The notes under the pieces were generated by a model, which worked only from the letters and a program-made list of their open reading frames with translations, made no database searches and was not told where the DNA came from. Positions 18,401 through 29,260 of a stretch of DNA of 64,000 bases are shown here, in pieces (positions within the stretch are counted from its first letter, which is position 1; each line of letters opens with the position of its first letter). The DNA lies in assembly GCA_023663805.1 (NCBI GenBank), contig JAMPGR010000001.1:522632-586631 (forward strand). The letters run 5' to 3'. Source of the DNA: Clostridium sp. GTDB taxonomy: Bacteria > Bacteroidota > Bacteroidia > Bacteroidales > Muribaculaceae. Both the position numbers and the translations under genes were made by a program.

Positions 18401-21400
18401 TCCCTGGAGATGGCATTAAGGACAACGTCATTGCCGTCGCCTCCATAACCCCGCGCGATTTCATACATGGTTTCTCCGTTTCCGTCCAGATATTCTTCCC
18501 GAAAGCATTCCGCGTTGTTATCACCGACTAATATAGTCCGAATACAATTTGCTATATTTTCCCCATTATTATATAATATGTATTCAATTCTTGCAACCGG
18601 ATTGTTGTCTGTGTTCTCAATCTTGGACAACCGTCCTTTATCGTAATAATAATGCTCATTTCTGCCGGAAGGGTGCATCACGGCGGTAGGGCCGATTAAC
18701 GGGATATGAGAATAGTATGTATACCAGTCGATACCCCTGGTGCCTATTTTGGTTGCACAGTCCCCATCATATTGTAAATTGCGGTCATACGGATCATTCC
18801 AATAATATATGGTTGGATTTTTCAAATCCCGGCCAACGCTGGTTATATGTCCATGTTCGGAATAACTGTTGTAATGAAGGATAGAGGTTTTCTTATCAGG
18901 CAGTCCGAAACTTTCATCAGTCTTAAGCATTGCTTTCCGGCTATCGGCAAGTGTAAAGATCCCATAATGATTATGGTTTACCCAAGTTCGGCCGGACTCC
19001 TCCTGAGATGATGCAATGGGCAACCCGGGGAGGGGTTTATGCTCTTTATACCAGGATCCGTTTTTTACGTTCGAACCATATATGAAATGACGTGTGGTCC
19101 GGTCTGTACCGCATGAAACCTTCAGAGTGCGTATCAATGGTAAAGACGGAGCATCAACAATAGAATCTCCGAATATAGACTGAAGCGTTTTTAGTGTTGT
19201 CCCGATTTCGAAGTCATAGTAATCTGCCACGACAGATATCTCTTGATCAACTTCGTTGCTTCCGGTCGTTATAATCCTTGTTGTGTCACATCGCCAGGTT
19301 GTTGCTTTCGCCGTAACATCAATGTAGTTGAAATCCGTTATATCAGTAAAATTATACTCCATTTTCGCCGGACTTGTTGCTGATATCTGTGCGAAAATCG
19401 TCGGCTCAATAAATATGGATGTGCGAACCGAATCAGTTCTTACCTGCCTGTAATGGTATTCTGTGACATTCTCCGATCGGTATTCCAGACCTTTCTTAAT
19501 CAGTCGTTCTTCGCGTATTAGTAGTGGACTCCCGTTCAGATTTTCCTGGTAATATCCGTCGACCAAAGATGCTCCCTCAAAAAGATTCTTAAGCGCATCG
19601 TCTCGGTCGCTGCCAGTGATATTCTCCGGGATATTAACATATCTGGGCAGACCTGTTGTCTGATTGATTCGGGTCTGCAGATCTATGTGGGTCCACGAAT
19701 TTACGGCAGGTTCAATATTATACTGATAGATTGTCTGAATCGTATCCTCAATGGCGGTTCCGCCCATTTCTTCCAGAACCGCACCATAATAAATCCTCCC
19801 TTCGGAAGGGGACACCCCCGGAATTCGAGCGCCGTTCAGCAGGGCAAGGCTCCGGTCACAAGCATATTTGATATCAGAGGTAAAAGGAACGTCTGTTGAT
19901 GCCGCAGTAGACAATTCGCCGAATGAGAATAACCTGACACCGCCGGTAAGAGCGTAGAAGGCCCAGGACATCAGTTGTGAATAGTCTATGGATGGACAGG
20001 ATCTGCGATACTTGAAATTGCGCCAGCATGTTTGTCCGGAAACAGCGTCTGTAGTGGTTATGCGTTTTATCCGTGGTCCGATTACGACCGGAAGTTTCCA
20101 TGATGATCCAACCCATCGTACGTCATCCTGTATTTCGAAGATTTCCCCCTCCTTGAATCCATTAAATTCGATGCCGCTTATTCCTGTGGATATAGAGCCT
20201 CTTGCTGATTTCGGGCTGTTTTCATTTGGTATTGCCTCGGTGTGTTTCGACGGTTCGTATTCGAACCGGGTGGTGATTCCTGCCATATCCGTGATTCGAC
20301 AGAGCATACCGTCATACAGATGGAGGGTATCTGCCTGGACGCTGGAATTCCAGCAGCAATTGGCACCCAGTATCGAAGATGAGTCTGACAAGCGCCTTTT
20401 TGACGGGAATCCCCAGAAGTCACAATCTGTTAGCCAGATATATGGCAAATCGTTATACCCGAAATCTCTCTTTGCTATGGTCGTTCCATCAGACCTGTGT
20501 TCTACGGAACTGAGGAATTCCCTGCATCCATCGATATCCTGATAGGTCAATAACGTTTCTGATATCTTTCTTTCCGCGTGATTGTATAGCGTCAGTTTCG
20601 AGAGATTGGCCCGGGACATTAATATCGAAGCATCTTCGGCATTTGCGATTTCCAATGAATCTTTAATAACCCAGTCCAGTATAACTTTCCCCGTTCTGCT
20701 TTCTATCTGAGTCAGGATAGGTTCATTCTCATATTCAGTTGTTATAGTCGCTCCGGTTGCTGTTGTTGCCTGTGGATTGATTTGAGTGCCAGTCGATTTG
20801 ATTACCGGGACAACAGCGTTGTGCTTTGAGCCTACGTGGTTTGGCAATGCCTGATAATGGAAGAATATCTCATCAGCGCTCTGAGGTATTGTTATTTTTG
20901 TCAGATGCCACGATGAAATGAACTCGTAGTTATAGTATTCGGGATATTTCGGGATATCGCCGGAGGTGTCAACGTGTCTTTTATGAATTTCACGATATGT
21001 AAAGTAATACTCTGTTCCTCCGAGGGTCGTGATCCTGAAATCAAATCCACCATCCTGAGTTCTGTTGATCAAATCGATTTGCAAGCCATTTTCCGGCATC
21101 ATTCTGACTTTTCTATCGATGATGAAAAAAGAACCGTGATAGCCATCAAATGAATATCTGAAACGGTCGTAACCTGTATCGGAATTATTGTACAATCCAT
21201 CCTTCAGATAATCGAGTGTAGGTTGTGATTCCTCCGACAAAAAGCGATCCTCGTTCCCGACCAGTTCGTCAGGCAGTCCGACTACCTCTCTTGATATGAC
21301 GCCCCCGGCTTTTAATATCCAGCCAAGCCCAACTGAACCGCTGCACATCGTTGTTTTAATCCCGGTCGTATAATAATCGACAGAGACAGAAAGTTCATAA

Positions 21401-21636
21401 TCGCCGACATTCCAGGATACCAGTTTCTCTTCTATTCCAACCGTACCAGAAGAATATGAAACCGATGTTTCACATTTGTCCAGAAGATTTCCTGTGTTTG
21501 GGGATGGTGAACTGATATTTTCCTCATTAGTATTCGGAACGGTTATGATATTCAAAGTTTGACCACTTGTCATAACACCGAATAACAGAGTGGCTAAAGT
21601 TATCAGATTGAGCGTGATGACTCTCAGTTCCGACAT
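15421..21636 (-). CDS. Giant secreted RHS/YD-repeat protein with hydrophobic C-terminal tail
   Basis: A 2071-residue protein. The first 26 residues form a signal peptide. The next 300 residues match the N-terminal region of Bacteroidota RHS proteins (YYTTGIKTTMCSGSVGLGWILKAGGVISREV). YD-type repeats fill most of the rest, with YVYNDVGQLQYVLPPSLT about midway, and the core ends in RLYEPQKCRFTAPDILAE, then SPYAYCSGNPILYSDPTG near residue 1880. RHS repeats form a hollow shell that encloses the C-terminal segment. The 195-residue tail after DPTG has two hydrophobic helical stretches (RVFAGLTIASTLCDGV; an Ala/Gly-rich segment ending MLGISLVYMLTDIY) and no nuclease motif, suggesting a membrane-acting toxin. 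Small membrane proteins are encoded on both sides. Lower GC than neighbours suggests acquisition. A structural surface role without toxicity remains possible. Confidence 0.9.
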   Translation of the reverse strand: MSELRVITLNLITLATLLFGVMTSGQTLNIITVPNTNEENISSPSPNTGNLLDKCETSVSYSSGTVGIEEKLVSWNVGDYELSVSVDYYTTGIKTTMCSGSVGLGWILKAGGVISREVVGLPDELVGNEDRFLSEESQPTLDYLKDGLYNNSDTGYDRFRYSFDGYHGSFFIIDRKVRMMPENGLQIDLINRTQDGGFDFRITTLGGTEYYFTYREIHKRHVDTSGDIPKYPEYYNYEFISSWHLTKITIPQSADEIFFHYQALPNHVGSKHNAVVPVIKSTGTQINPQATTATGATITTEYENEPILTQIESRTGKVILDWVIKDSLEIANAEDASILMSRANLSKLTLYNHAERKISETLLTYQDIDGCREFLSSVEHRSDGTTIAKRDFGYNDLPYIWLTDCDFWGFPSKRRLSDSSSILGANCCWNSSVQADTLHLYDGMLCRITDMAGITTRFEYEPSKHTEAIPNENSPKSARGSISTGISGIEFNGFKEGEIFEIQDDVRWVGSSWKLPVVIGPRIKRITTTDAVSGQTCWRNFKYRRSCPSIDYSQLMSWAFYALTGGVRLFSFGELSTAASTDVPFTSDIKYACDRSLALLNGARIPGVSPSEGRIYYGAVLEEMGGTAIEDTIQTIYQYNIEPAVNSWTHIDLQTRINQTTGLPRYVNIPENITGSDRDDALKNLFEGASLVDGYYQENLNGSPLLIREERLIKKGLEYRSENVTEYHYRQVRTDSVRTSIFIEPTIFAQISATSPAKMEYNFTDITDFNYIDVTAKATTWRCDTTRIITTGSNEVDQEISVVADYYDFEIGTTLKTLQSIFGDSIVDAPSLPLIRTLKVSCGTDRTTRHFIYGSNVKNGSWYKEHKPLPGLPIASSQEESGRTWVNHNHYGIFTLADSRKAMLKTDESFGLPDKKTSILHYNSYSEHGHITSVGRDLKNPTIYYWNDPYDRNLQYDGDCATKIGTRGIDWYTYYSHIPLIGPTAVMHPSGRNEHYYYDKGRLSKIENTDNNPVARIEYILYNNGENIANCIRTILVGDNNAECFREEYLDGNGETMYEIARGYGGDGNDVVLNAISRDALGRPVNLYRPYQGNKLPSETDNIEPTSIFYNGSSTYDCDITQPDENRVEHPAKHRRRFNSSSNSLYNCLTSVATGLSDNPIRLTNAVEGQYAIDEETDEDGHIVMSFYDFRSRKVLDRKSDGTKHIDTYYVYNDVGQLQYVLPPSLTSTFNSSADSDGHIDISADALSYYCYVYTYNDSLLMTSKKLPGCDPTTYIYDAARNLVLSQDGEQRKRNEMTFRVYNHAGAPTVTGLCDNADISWMASAGSWAMSEYRGNRPINRGNTDSCGYLWQPILQNVRLLKVNYYDDYDFLNTPRFRDLKANSGTIPSGRRSLLTGTLVAILDADGPTGEYETSMICYDSEDRPIRKMTCSYDGAVSEFLSEYSIDGNITKYTTNVTRGNGSTTEAVYTGYDHYCRPISRKISVNGNAPIDLEWNHYDALGRVEKSVVSNEDPVYYNYNEDGTLREIWSTPFEQSLQYTSGSDNPCYNGNISRTSWRVGSFRQAYNYVYDGYNRLVKAVSYNDGTPRNYSTEYSYDESSNITRIMRYGPVATGRFGVVDDLTMNYDGNFLTKITDDAENVTLENSSDFVDGADSETELEYDSNGNLVRDLNQNITAIKYNVIGLPSEIYINNIKRYGFTYDAEGHLLETEEIKDIQPVYTPLTPLAGSAFQVWPPYRPLLRLPERRRYIGNQLWSDDSCERLEYNVGYFKNDTIYAYCRDVQGNIRGVVADGRICQATHYYPFGLPWAEGISSPENRRKYLSKELYTSYGINIYNLETRLYEPQKCRFTAPDILAELSRDVSPYAYCSGNPILYSDPTGLYESYGDAVADLYSRYNESLKPGYSADYFIHLDRASGEYFISLDGSMKSLYYLGSTLSRYFGSGYKVSVVGTISSSAGFGNGMKQSLLEYATNGGKSTGGLNGYMNYTKWMGRVFAGLTIASTLCDGVKYYKDGGQDTRVYAKYALDVTLCLLTAAASGPAAPIMLGISLVYMLTDIYTDGFGLDYNTQKR

Positions 21637-21668
21637 AAAGGATTAAATACAGGAATCAGACGTTTCGG

Positions 21669-22040
21669 TTAGTTGAGGAAATACATTATAGCAGCAACTA
21701 CGATATAGATGACTGCGGGTATGTAAAAGAACTTGATTATTGCCAGTGTGCAGTCGCCGGTGTCGTAACCGCGTCCGATTATTTCTCTCCACTTGTTACC
21801 GGCGCGCAGATATACCAGAATGCCGATAACAACTACAGCCGTGGCGATAACAAGGATTGTAGATATCGGGTATCTTCTATAGAGCAGGGGGAAGAATTTC
21901 GAGGTGAGAACCCAGAAAATCACTGTGTCGATGATGAAAGGCAATACGCCATATAGTGTCGCCAGGTTTGCGGCTACGTTGTCTGTCTGGCCTTTCTCTT
22001 TGCCCGACCAGAAAAAACGGTAGAATACTTTATCTATCAT
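21669..22040 (-). CDS. Small membrane protein upstream of RHS toxin (distant paralogue of the downstream pair)
   Basis: A 123-residue polytopic protein (hydrophobic segments at roughly residues 28-50, 58-78 and 100-121) encoded 32 bases before the RHS gene. It begins MIDKVFYRFFW, and its central loop has YLRAGNKWREII, echoing MDKxFYxxYW and YLRKGRYKxVI of the two downstream proteins, so all three seem to belong to one family. Being first in the operon, it would be made before the toxin-like protein. Immunity or a membrane partner for export is the likely role, by inference only. I know no named family for it. Confidence 0.7.
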   Translation of the reverse strand: MIDKVFYRFFWSGKEKGQTDNVAANLATLYGVLPFIIDTVIFWVLTSKFFPLLYRRYPISTILVIATAVVVIGILVYLRAGNKWREIIGRGYDTGDCTLAIIKFFYIPAVIYIVVAAIMYFLN

Positions 22041-22105
22041 GATGATTTATTTTAGTCAGTTTCTATAATATATAATATGCGGTATGCCCATAATCAGATT
22101 TTTTG

Positions 22106-22136
22106 CAAATTTACGAAATCTTTTGATTCTCTCAAA
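22106..22136 (-). promoter_or_regulatory. Promoter of the RHS operon
   Basis: On the minus strand TTTG (complement of 22133-22136) is followed 19 bases later by TAAATTTG (22106-22113), an exact match to the Bacteroidota housekeeping consensus. The first gene of the operon starts 66 bases downstream. Confidence 0.7.
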
Positions 22137-22282
22137 CTCGTGTAGCGAAGATAATTTGTAATTTGTCCGGTTTCGTGGCGTATTGAAAATACTTGGTTAA
22201 GGGGTATTGTCGATTGGCGCAGGGGGGGTGGCGTTGGGCGGTGTTGATAAATTTTTTGTCGGGTTATTGGGCGTAAGTAACA

Positions 22283-22310
22283 TTTGTTTGGATTTATTTG
22301 CGTATATTTG
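22283..22310 (+). promoter_or_regulatory. Promoter of the nuo-atp-nuo cluster
   Basis: TATATTTG (22303-22310) matches the -7 consensus. TTTG boxes lie at 22283 and 22287 but with a 16- or 12-base gap, shorter than the usual 19-21. Transcription from here would give a leader of about 115 bases before nuoA. It is the only TAnnTTTG element I find before a gene start in the 17-kb cluster. Confidence 0.5.
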
Positions 22311-22431
22311 CAACGCAATTCGTGTGCTCTGAGGCTTGCGGCGACGTTATACGACGTGTAACTTTGTGATTGCTAGTCTCGTAGCGGCGGTTGAACGTCA
22401 TGAAAAATCAAAATTAGACACTATAATTGAT

Positions 22432-22800
22432 ATGTTATCATTAGCAATTCAGAACTCCACTCTTGCGGTTACGGCCGCATTGACAGGCGTCGGGCTCGTA
22501 GCGCTCGCGCTGTGGCTTGCAGGCCTGATTTCGCCCCGGTCGTTCAATGTCCAGAAAGGGGAGGCCTATGAGTGCGGTATACCGACCCGCGGCCAGAGCA
22601 TGGCCCAGTTCCATGTCGGATACTACCTGTTCGCAATTCTATTTCTGATGTTCGATGTCGAATGTGTGTTCCTCTTCCCCTGGGCAGTACGCGTCCAGGA
22701 ACTCGGCGGAGCGGGACTGCTGAGCATCGCTATTTTCTTTATCGTTTTAGTGCTGGGTCTGGTTTACGCCTGGCGGAAAGGAGCTCTCGAATGGAAGTGA
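22432..22800 (+). CDS. nuoA: NADH-quinone oxidoreductase subunit A
   Basis: A 122-residue subunit of the complex I membrane arm. The start at 22432 (MLSLAIQNSTLAV) is chosen over an upstream in-frame ATG because it gives the normal family length and removes a non-hydrophobic extension. Three membrane helices are visible. The loop GEAYECGIPT, which reaches the quinone site, and FAILFLMFDVECVFLFPWAV with its conserved acidic pair identify the family. It opens a cluster that encodes only the membrane and connecting modules of complex I. Its 3' end overlaps nuoB by ten bases. Confidence 0.96.
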   Translation: MLSLAIQNSTLAVTAALTGVGLVALALWLAGLISPRSFNVQKGEAYECGIPTRGQSMAQFHVGYYLFAILFLMFDVECVFLFPWAVRVQELGGAGLLSIAIFFIVLVLGLVYAWRKGALEWK

Positions 22801-23396
22801 CAACGAAAAGCATGCCCTATGAGGCGTGGAAAGACAACGAATATATCGAATCGCTCGTCAAGGAACTTCAGGACAACGGTGTCAACGTCGTTGTCGGTTC
22901 GCTTGACAAACTGATCAACTGGGGCCGCTCGAACTCGATCTGGCCTCTGACCTTTGCGACAAGCTGCTGCGGAATCGAATTCCTTTCGCTCGGCGCTGCC
23001 CGCTTCGATATGGCCCGCTTCGGCTGGGAGGTTGCGCGTTCGTCGCCCCGCCAGGCCGACTTCATGATGGTCGCCGGAACGATAGTCAAGCGTATGGCTC
23101 CGGTTTTCCGCCGTCTCTATGACCAGCTGGCCGAGCCGAAATATGTAATCGCCTGCGGCTCCTGCGCCGTCTCCGGGGGTCCGTTCAAGAAGTCATATCA
23201 TGTCGTTATGGGAATCGACCAGATTGTTCCGGTCGATGTCTTCCTTCCGGGTTGTCCCCCGCGCCCCGAGGCGATGATCTACTCGATCATGCAGCTTTCG
23301 CGCAAGATGAAGGTCGAGCGCTTCTTCGGCGGCGTCAACCGAAAGGAAAACCATGAGGAATTCCTCCGCAACCATCCCCTTCCCGCCGAGGAGTAA
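22791..23396 (+). CDS. nuoB: NADH-quinone oxidoreductase subunit B
   Basis: A 201-residue peripheral subunit that binds the terminal [4Fe-4S] cluster N2, which passes electrons to quinone. Its four ligands are visible: the tandem pair in ATSCCGIEF (Cys59, Cys60), one in ACGSCAVSGGP and one in LPGCPPRPE. The start at 22791 (MEVTTKSMPYEAW) lies inside the end of nuoA, so the two are probably translationally coupled; a longer frame upstream overlaps nuoA completely and is rejected. NuoB docks on NuoCD, encoded next. Confidence 0.97.
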   Translation: MEVTTKSMPYEAWKDNEYIESLVKELQDNGVNVVVGSLDKLINWGRSNSIWPLTFATSCCGIEFLSLGAARFDMARFGWEVARSSPRQADFMMVAGTIVKRMAPVFRRLYDQLAEPKYVIACGSCAVSGGPFKKSYHVVMGIDQIVPVDVFLPGCPPRPEAMIYSIMQLSRKMKVERFFGGVNRKENHEEFLRNHPLPAEE

Positions 23397-23459
23397 CGGC
23401 CGGCTCATAACCGAAAATCAATCAGAAACCGAATCATCCAATAGCAATCAACAATAGAT

Positions 23460-25094
23460 ATGGCTGACATACAGGAAAAAATCCAATCACTTTTTCCCGA
23501 AGCAACTTTTGAGACCGGCTCCGACACCCTGACGGTGACAATCGCCGACAACCAGTGGCACGATCTGGCCGTAGCCCTCAGGACAGACGCCGATCTGGCC
23601 TTCAACTGGCTCTTCACGATAGTCGGTATGGACTGGAAAGAGTCGCTCGGATGTGTCTACTATCTGACATCGACAACCCGGAACGATCATATCAGTGTCA
23701 AGGTCCTCGCGACCGGAGACCGCAACAAACCGATGATCCACAGCGTCGCCGACCTCTGGCCGATTGCCGGTATTTTCGAACGCGAGGTCTACGACTTCTT
23801 CGGTATTATCTTCGTCAATAACCCCGACATGCGCCGTCTCTTCCTCTCGATCGACTGGAAAGGCTACCCGCTGAGGAAAGATTTCGACGAGAATGACCCG
23901 GCGAACGACGTTACGACCGAGAACGAACGCCAGAGCGACCTTACAGACACCTGGCAGCAACTCCCAGACGGGAAAATCAAACACGAAGAGGTTCGTGTCT
24001 TCGCCGAAAACGACTTCGTTGTCAATGTCGGCCCGCAGCACCCGGCAACCCACGGTGTGCTCCGTTTCCGTACGGCCCTCGACGGCGAGACAATCAAGAA
24101 AATCGATGTCTATATGGGGTATATCCACCGCGGCATCGAAAAAATCTGCGAGAAACTGACCTACCCGCAGACGCTCCATTTCATGGACCGAATGGACTAC
24201 TTCTCGGGTCACCACTACCACCACTGCCTCTGTATGACAATCGAACGCGCGGCAGGAATCGAAATCTCGCGCCGCGCACAGGTCATCCGCGTCCTGATGG
24301 ACGAACTCGCCCGTATCGCCTCACACTGTCTGTTTATCGGAACATTCTGTCAGGATCTCGGCGCGGTCACGATGCTCTTCTACGGCCTTCGCGTCCGCGA
24401 ACAGATTCTCGACATTATGGACAAGACATGCGGCGCCCGCATGACATTCAACTACGAATGTATCGGCGGTGTCATGCAGGATCTACACCCCGACTTTGTC
24501 AAGGATGTCAAGGCGCTTCTCGCCGTTCTCCCCGCGAACATAAAGGAATATAACAAGGTGTTCACCGGAAACATTATCGCCCGCAACCGTATGGAGGGTG
24601 TCGGTGTGCTGTCTCACGAGGATGCGGTCGCCTGGTCTGTCAGCGGTCCTTCGGGACGTGCTTCGGGATGGTCGTGCGACGTCCGCAAGACCGACCCCTA
24701 CAGCATCTATGGCGAACTCGACTTCGACGAAGTCATCCGGACCGAGGGTGACTCGATGGCCCGCTTCAAAGTGCGTATTGCCGAAATCGAACAGAGCGCA
24801 CGCATTATCGAGCAACTGATCGACAATATTCCCGAAGGCGAATACTGCGTCAAGGTCCCGAAAGTCCTGAAACTCCCTGTCGGCCACTGGTTTGGTCGCG
24901 TCGAGGGATGCCGCGGTGCGTTCGGCGTCTATATCGAGAGCGACGGAACGACATCCCCCTACCGCCTCAAACTTGTCCCCCCCTGTCTCCCTCTCGCGTC
25001 GGTCGTCCCGACCCTGACCGAGGGAAGCAAGATCGCTGACCTGATCACGATCGGCGGCTCGCTCGACTATATTGTCCCCGATATGGACCGGTAA
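23460..25094 (+). CDS. nuoC: NADH-quinone oxidoreductase fused subunits C/D
   Basis: A 544-residue natural fusion. Residues 1-145 form the 30-kDa NuoC domain ([19 protein letters not shown]), a linker of about 30 residues follows, and from about residue 178 the 49-kDa NuoD domain ([26 protein letters not shown]) lines the quinone pocket, ending in the conserved PDMDR terminus. Fusion of C and D is common in Bacteroidota and enterobacteria. The protein couples quinone reduction by cluster N2 to conformational changes in the membrane arm. It lies 63 bases after nuoB. Confidence 0.97.
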   Translation: MADIQEKIQSLFPEATFETGSDTLTVTIADNQWHDLAVALRTDADLAFNWLFTIVGMDWKESLGCVYYLTSTTRNDHISVKVLATGDRNKPMIHSVADLWPIAGIFEREVYDFFGIIFVNNPDMRRLFLSIDWKGYPLRKDFDENDPANDVTTENERQSDLTDTWQQLPDGKIKHEEVRVFAENDFVVNVGPQHPATHGVLRFRTALDGETIKKIDVYMGYIHRGIEKICEKLTYPQTLHFMDRMDYFSGHHYHHCLCMTIERAAGIEISRRAQVIRVLMDELARIASHCLFIGTFCQDLGAVTMLFYGLRVREQILDIMDKTCGARMTFNYECIGGVMQDLHPDFVKDVKALLAVLPANIKEYNKVFTGNIIARNRMEGVGVLSHEDAVAWSVSGPSGRASGWSCDVRKTDPYSIYGELDFDEVIRTEGDSMARFKVRIAEIEQSARIIEQLIDNIPEGEYCVKVPKVLKLPVGHWFGRVEGCRGAFGVYIESDGTTSPYRLKLVPPCLPLASVVPTLTEGSKIADLITIGGSLDYIVPDMDR

Positions 25095-25131
25095 ACAAAA
25101 AGAAGTCATCAAGCAAATCAATCATATCCCC

Positions 25132-26208
25132 ATGCAAGATTTCTCAATAGCCACTGAGTGGATCCATAATTTCCTCGCCTCCTTTATGCCGGGCTGGCTG
25201 ACGGTCATAACCGAATGTGTCATCATCGGTGTCGTTCTGCTGCTGATCTACGCGCTGCTCGCCCTGTTCTACATCTACTTTGAACGCAAGGTCTGCGCCG
25301 CGTTCCAGTGCCGCCTCGGTCCGGATCGTGTCGGTCCTTTCGGCCTTCTCCAGAGTTTCGCCGATATGTTCAAGATGCTCATCAAAGAGTTGATTTCCCT
25401 GAACCATATCGACAAATTCCTTTTCGCTCTGGCACCCTACCTCGTCATTGTCGCCTCGATGCTCGCCTTCTCGGTTCTCCCCTGGGGCAAAGGGATGCAG
25501 ATTGTCGACTTCAATATCGGCATCTTCTTCCTGATTGCCGTCTCGTCGATCGGCGTCCTCGGCATCCTGCTCGCCGGATGGTCGTCGAACAACAAGTTCA
25601 CCCTGATCGGCGCGATGCGCTCCGGAGCCCAGATGATCAGTTACGAACTGTCGATCGGTCTGTCGGTCATCACGATGGTCTGCCTCGCCGGCACGATGTC
25701 GGTCGAGGGTATCGTCGAGGCTCAGCGTCCGCTCTGGTTCATCTTCCAGGGACATATTCCCGCGATTATCGCCTTCATCATCTATCTGATTGCCGGAACG
25801 GCCGAGACAAACCGCGGCCCGTTCGACCTTCCCGAGGCTGAGAGCGAGTTGACGGCCGGTTACCACACCGAGTACTCCGGCATGCACTTCGGATTCTTCT
25901 ACCTCGCCGAATATCTGAACCTCTTTATCGTCGCGGGTGTCGCCTCGCTGCTGTTCTTCGGCGGCTGGATGCCCCTCCATTTCCCCGGCTGGGATGCCTT
26001 CAACAACATAATGGACTATATCCCCGGCGTTGTCTGGTTCGTCGGCAAGGCGATCGTCATCTCGTTCATCATCATCTGGTTCAAGTGGACATTCCCCCGT
26101 CTGCGAATCGACCAGTTGCTTTCGCTCGAATGGAAATATCTGTTGCCGATCAATCTGTTCAACCTCGTTCTGATGGTCCTGATCATCGTCTACGGACTCC
26201 ACTTCTGA
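25132..26208 (+). CDS. nuoH: NADH-quinone oxidoreductase subunit H
   Basis: A 358-residue, roughly eight-helix subunit at the junction of the peripheral and membrane arms. [20 protein letters not shown] and [20 protein letters not shown] are the two most conserved cytoplasmic loops and supply acidic residues of the quinone channel entrance. The start at 25132 ([10 protein letters not shown]) is preferred over an upstream in-frame ATG that overlaps nuoCD. The next gene is atpD, not nuoI: the complex I operon is interrupted here by the complete ATP synthase operon. The 69-base gap to atpD contains no promoter-like TAnnTTTG element. Confidence 0.97.
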   Translation: MQDFSIATEWIHNFLASFMPGWLTVITECVIIGVVLLLIYALLALFYIYFERKVCAAFQCRLGPDRVGPFGLLQSFADMFKMLIKELISLNHIDKFLFALAPYLVIVASMLAFSVLPWGKGMQIVDFNIGIFFLIAVSSIGVLGILLAGWSSNNKFTLIGAMRSGAQMISYELSIGLSVITMVCLAGTMSVEGIVEAQRPLWFIFQGHIPAIIAFIIYLIAGTAETNRGPFDLPEAESELTAGYHTEYSGMHFGFFYLAEYLNLFIVAGVASLLFFGGWMPLHFPGWDAFNNIMDYIPGVVWFVGKAIVISFIIIWFKWTFPRLRIDQLLSLEWKYLLPINLFNLVLMVLIIVYGLHF

Positions 26209-26262
26209 TCCTCTCTCTCTGAATAATCATCAAATTGCAATCAAAAAACCTACACTCAATAA

Positions 26263-27777
<1,515 letters not shown>

Positions 27778-27803
27778 ACCCGAACCAATAAACTTTTTAA
27801 CCT

Positions 27804-28037
27804 ATGACACTGAAAATAATTTCGACAGAAGATACGGTCTTCAGCGGCGAGGTCGACATGGTCGTCCTTCCGGGCGAAGCGGGCGAATTCACTGTCCTGC
27901 GCAACCACGCCTCCCTGATCTCGACGCTCGTAGCGGGCAACGTCCGTTACGGCAGCGAAAATGACCTGAAGTCGATCGCCGTTAACGGCGGCGTTGTCGA
28001 TGTCGATAACAACGTGGTGTCGGTTTGTGTCTACTGA
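27804..28037 (+). CDS. atpC: F1 ATP synthase epsilon subunit, short form
   Basis: A 77-residue protein consisting only of the N-terminal beta-sandwich of epsilon (MTLKIISTEDTVFSGEVDMV, LPGEAGEFTVLRNHASLIS). The C-terminal helical hairpin that inhibits ATP hydrolysis in E. coli-type epsilon, about 130-140 residues in total, is absent. Short forms of this kind are usual in Bacteroidota. It links gamma to the c-ring. It is separated from atpD by 26 bases and from atpB by a single base. Confidence 0.94.
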   Translation: MTLKIISTEDTVFSGEVDMVVLPGEAGEFTVLRNHASLISTLVAGNVRYGSENDLKSIAVNGGVVDVDNNVVSVCVY

Positions 28038-28038
28038 T

Positions 28039-29217
28039 ATGAGAAAAGCGATATTGACCCTGCTGATGTTGTTCGTCGCCGTTCTGATCTCGCCGGCGGC
28101 CTCCGGTGCCGCGTCCGAGAAAGAGAGCGCCGGCGACGAGATGGTCGCCAACACCGAGAAAGAGGAGGAGACGCTCGACCCGAAGTCGATCATCTTCGAC
28201 CACCTCGGCGACCGATACGGCTGGGAAGTACCCTTCAACCATCATAAGTCGATCCCCCTGCCGATTATCGTCTACGGCAAAGACGGATTCCACTGCTTCA
28301 TGTCGTCTCGCGTCGACCACGGCAAGAGTTACACCGACGGCAACGCGACCTTCCGAATCGCTCCGGCCGAATCCCCCTACAAAGGGAAGATCGTCGAGAT
28401 TGTCGACGGCAAGGAATACCGCCCCTGGGACATCTCGATCACAAAGAATGTCTGCGCTCTGTTTATCGCGATCATACTCGTTATCTGGTCCGTGCTGTCG
28501 CTGGCGCGGTGGTACAAAGGTGGACACAGCGGGGCTCCGCGAAAAGTCCGCGGCGCAATCGAGTCGCTGATCGCCTTTGTCTACGACGGCGCGATCAAAC
28601 CCTCGCTCGGAGCCAAGGCGCCCCGGTTCGCCCCCTATCTTCTGACCGTCTTCTTCTTCATTCTCTACATGAACCTGCTCGGTCTGGCCGTCATCTTCCC
28701 CGGAGGCGCGAACTTGACGGGCAATATTGCCGTCACACTCATACTGGCGCTGTTCACTTTCTTCTTCACGAATCTCTTTGCGACCAAGCACTACTGGAAA
28801 GATATATTCTGGCCCGACGTTCCGATCTGGCTGAAGTTCCCCATCCCGATCATGCAGGTCATCGAAATCTTCGGGATTTTCACGAAACCGGCTGCTCTGA
28901 CCGTCCGTCTTTTCGCCAATATGGTCGGCGGTCACATGATCGTCATCGTCTTGACGCTTCTGATCTTCATCTTCGCCGCCCTCGGCGCCGCAGCGACAGG
29001 ACTCTCGGTTGTCGTGTCGGTCATGTTCTCGCTGTTCATGCTTCTGATCGATGTTCTTGTCAGTTTCATCCAGGCCTATGTCTTTACGGTCCTTTCGACA
29101 ATATTCATCGCAATGGCCCAGGAAGAGGGACACAGCGAGAAGCACGGCGAGGCTCACGGCGACGCTCATCAGCCGGCTGAAACCTCCTCTCTCACTCCTG
29201 CAACAGAAACAAAATAA
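28039..29217 (+). CDS. atpB: Fo ATP synthase subunit a with N-terminal periplasmic extension
   Basis: A 392-residue subunit, much longer than the 270-residue E. coli form. It starts with a signal-like segment (MRKAILTLLMLFVAVLIS) and a domain of about 100 residues before the first Fo helix, a feature known from Bacteroidota. The channel helices include ALTVRLFANMVGGHMIVI with the essential arginine facing the c-ring. The tail is rich in His and Glu (GHSEKHGEAHGDAHQ). The start at 28039 follows the atpC stop by one base; a longer frame overlapping atpC is rejected. It conducts protons to and from the c-ring. Confidence 0.95.
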   Translation: MRKAILTLLMLFVAVLISPAASGAASEKESAGDEMVANTEKEEETLDPKSIIFDHLGDRYGWEVPFNHHKSIPLPIIVYGKDGFHCFMSSRVDHGKSYTDGNATFRIAPAESPYKGKIVEIVDGKEYRPWDISITKNVCALFIAIILVIWSVLSLARWYKGGHSGAPRKVRGAIESLIAFVYDGAIKPSLGAKAPRFAPYLLTVFFFILYMNLLGLAVIFPGGANLTGNIAVTLILALFTFFFTNLFATKHYWKDIFWPDVPIWLKFPIPIMQVIEIFGIFTKPAALTVRLFANMVGGHMIVIVLTLLIFIFAALGAAATGLSVVVSVMFSLFMLLIDVLVSFIQAYVFTVLSTIFIAMAQEEGHSEKHGEAHGDAHQPAETSSLTPATETK

Positions 29218-29260
29218 AAAACAAACAATAAAAAAATAATCAACTAAAACCTACTCAACT

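Larger units (their letters stand above)
22041..22431. other. Divergent intergenic region between the RHS and nuo operons
   Basis: About 390 bases with no credible gene. It holds back-to-back promoters for the RHS operon (minus) and complex I operon (plus). A G-rich stretch (about 22200-22235) lies between them. I see no other clear structure. Confidence 0.6.

Noticed and set aside
22336..22431. Earlier in-frame start for nuoA at 22336
   Set aside because: It adds 32 residues without family similarity; the ATG at 22432 gives the standard length.
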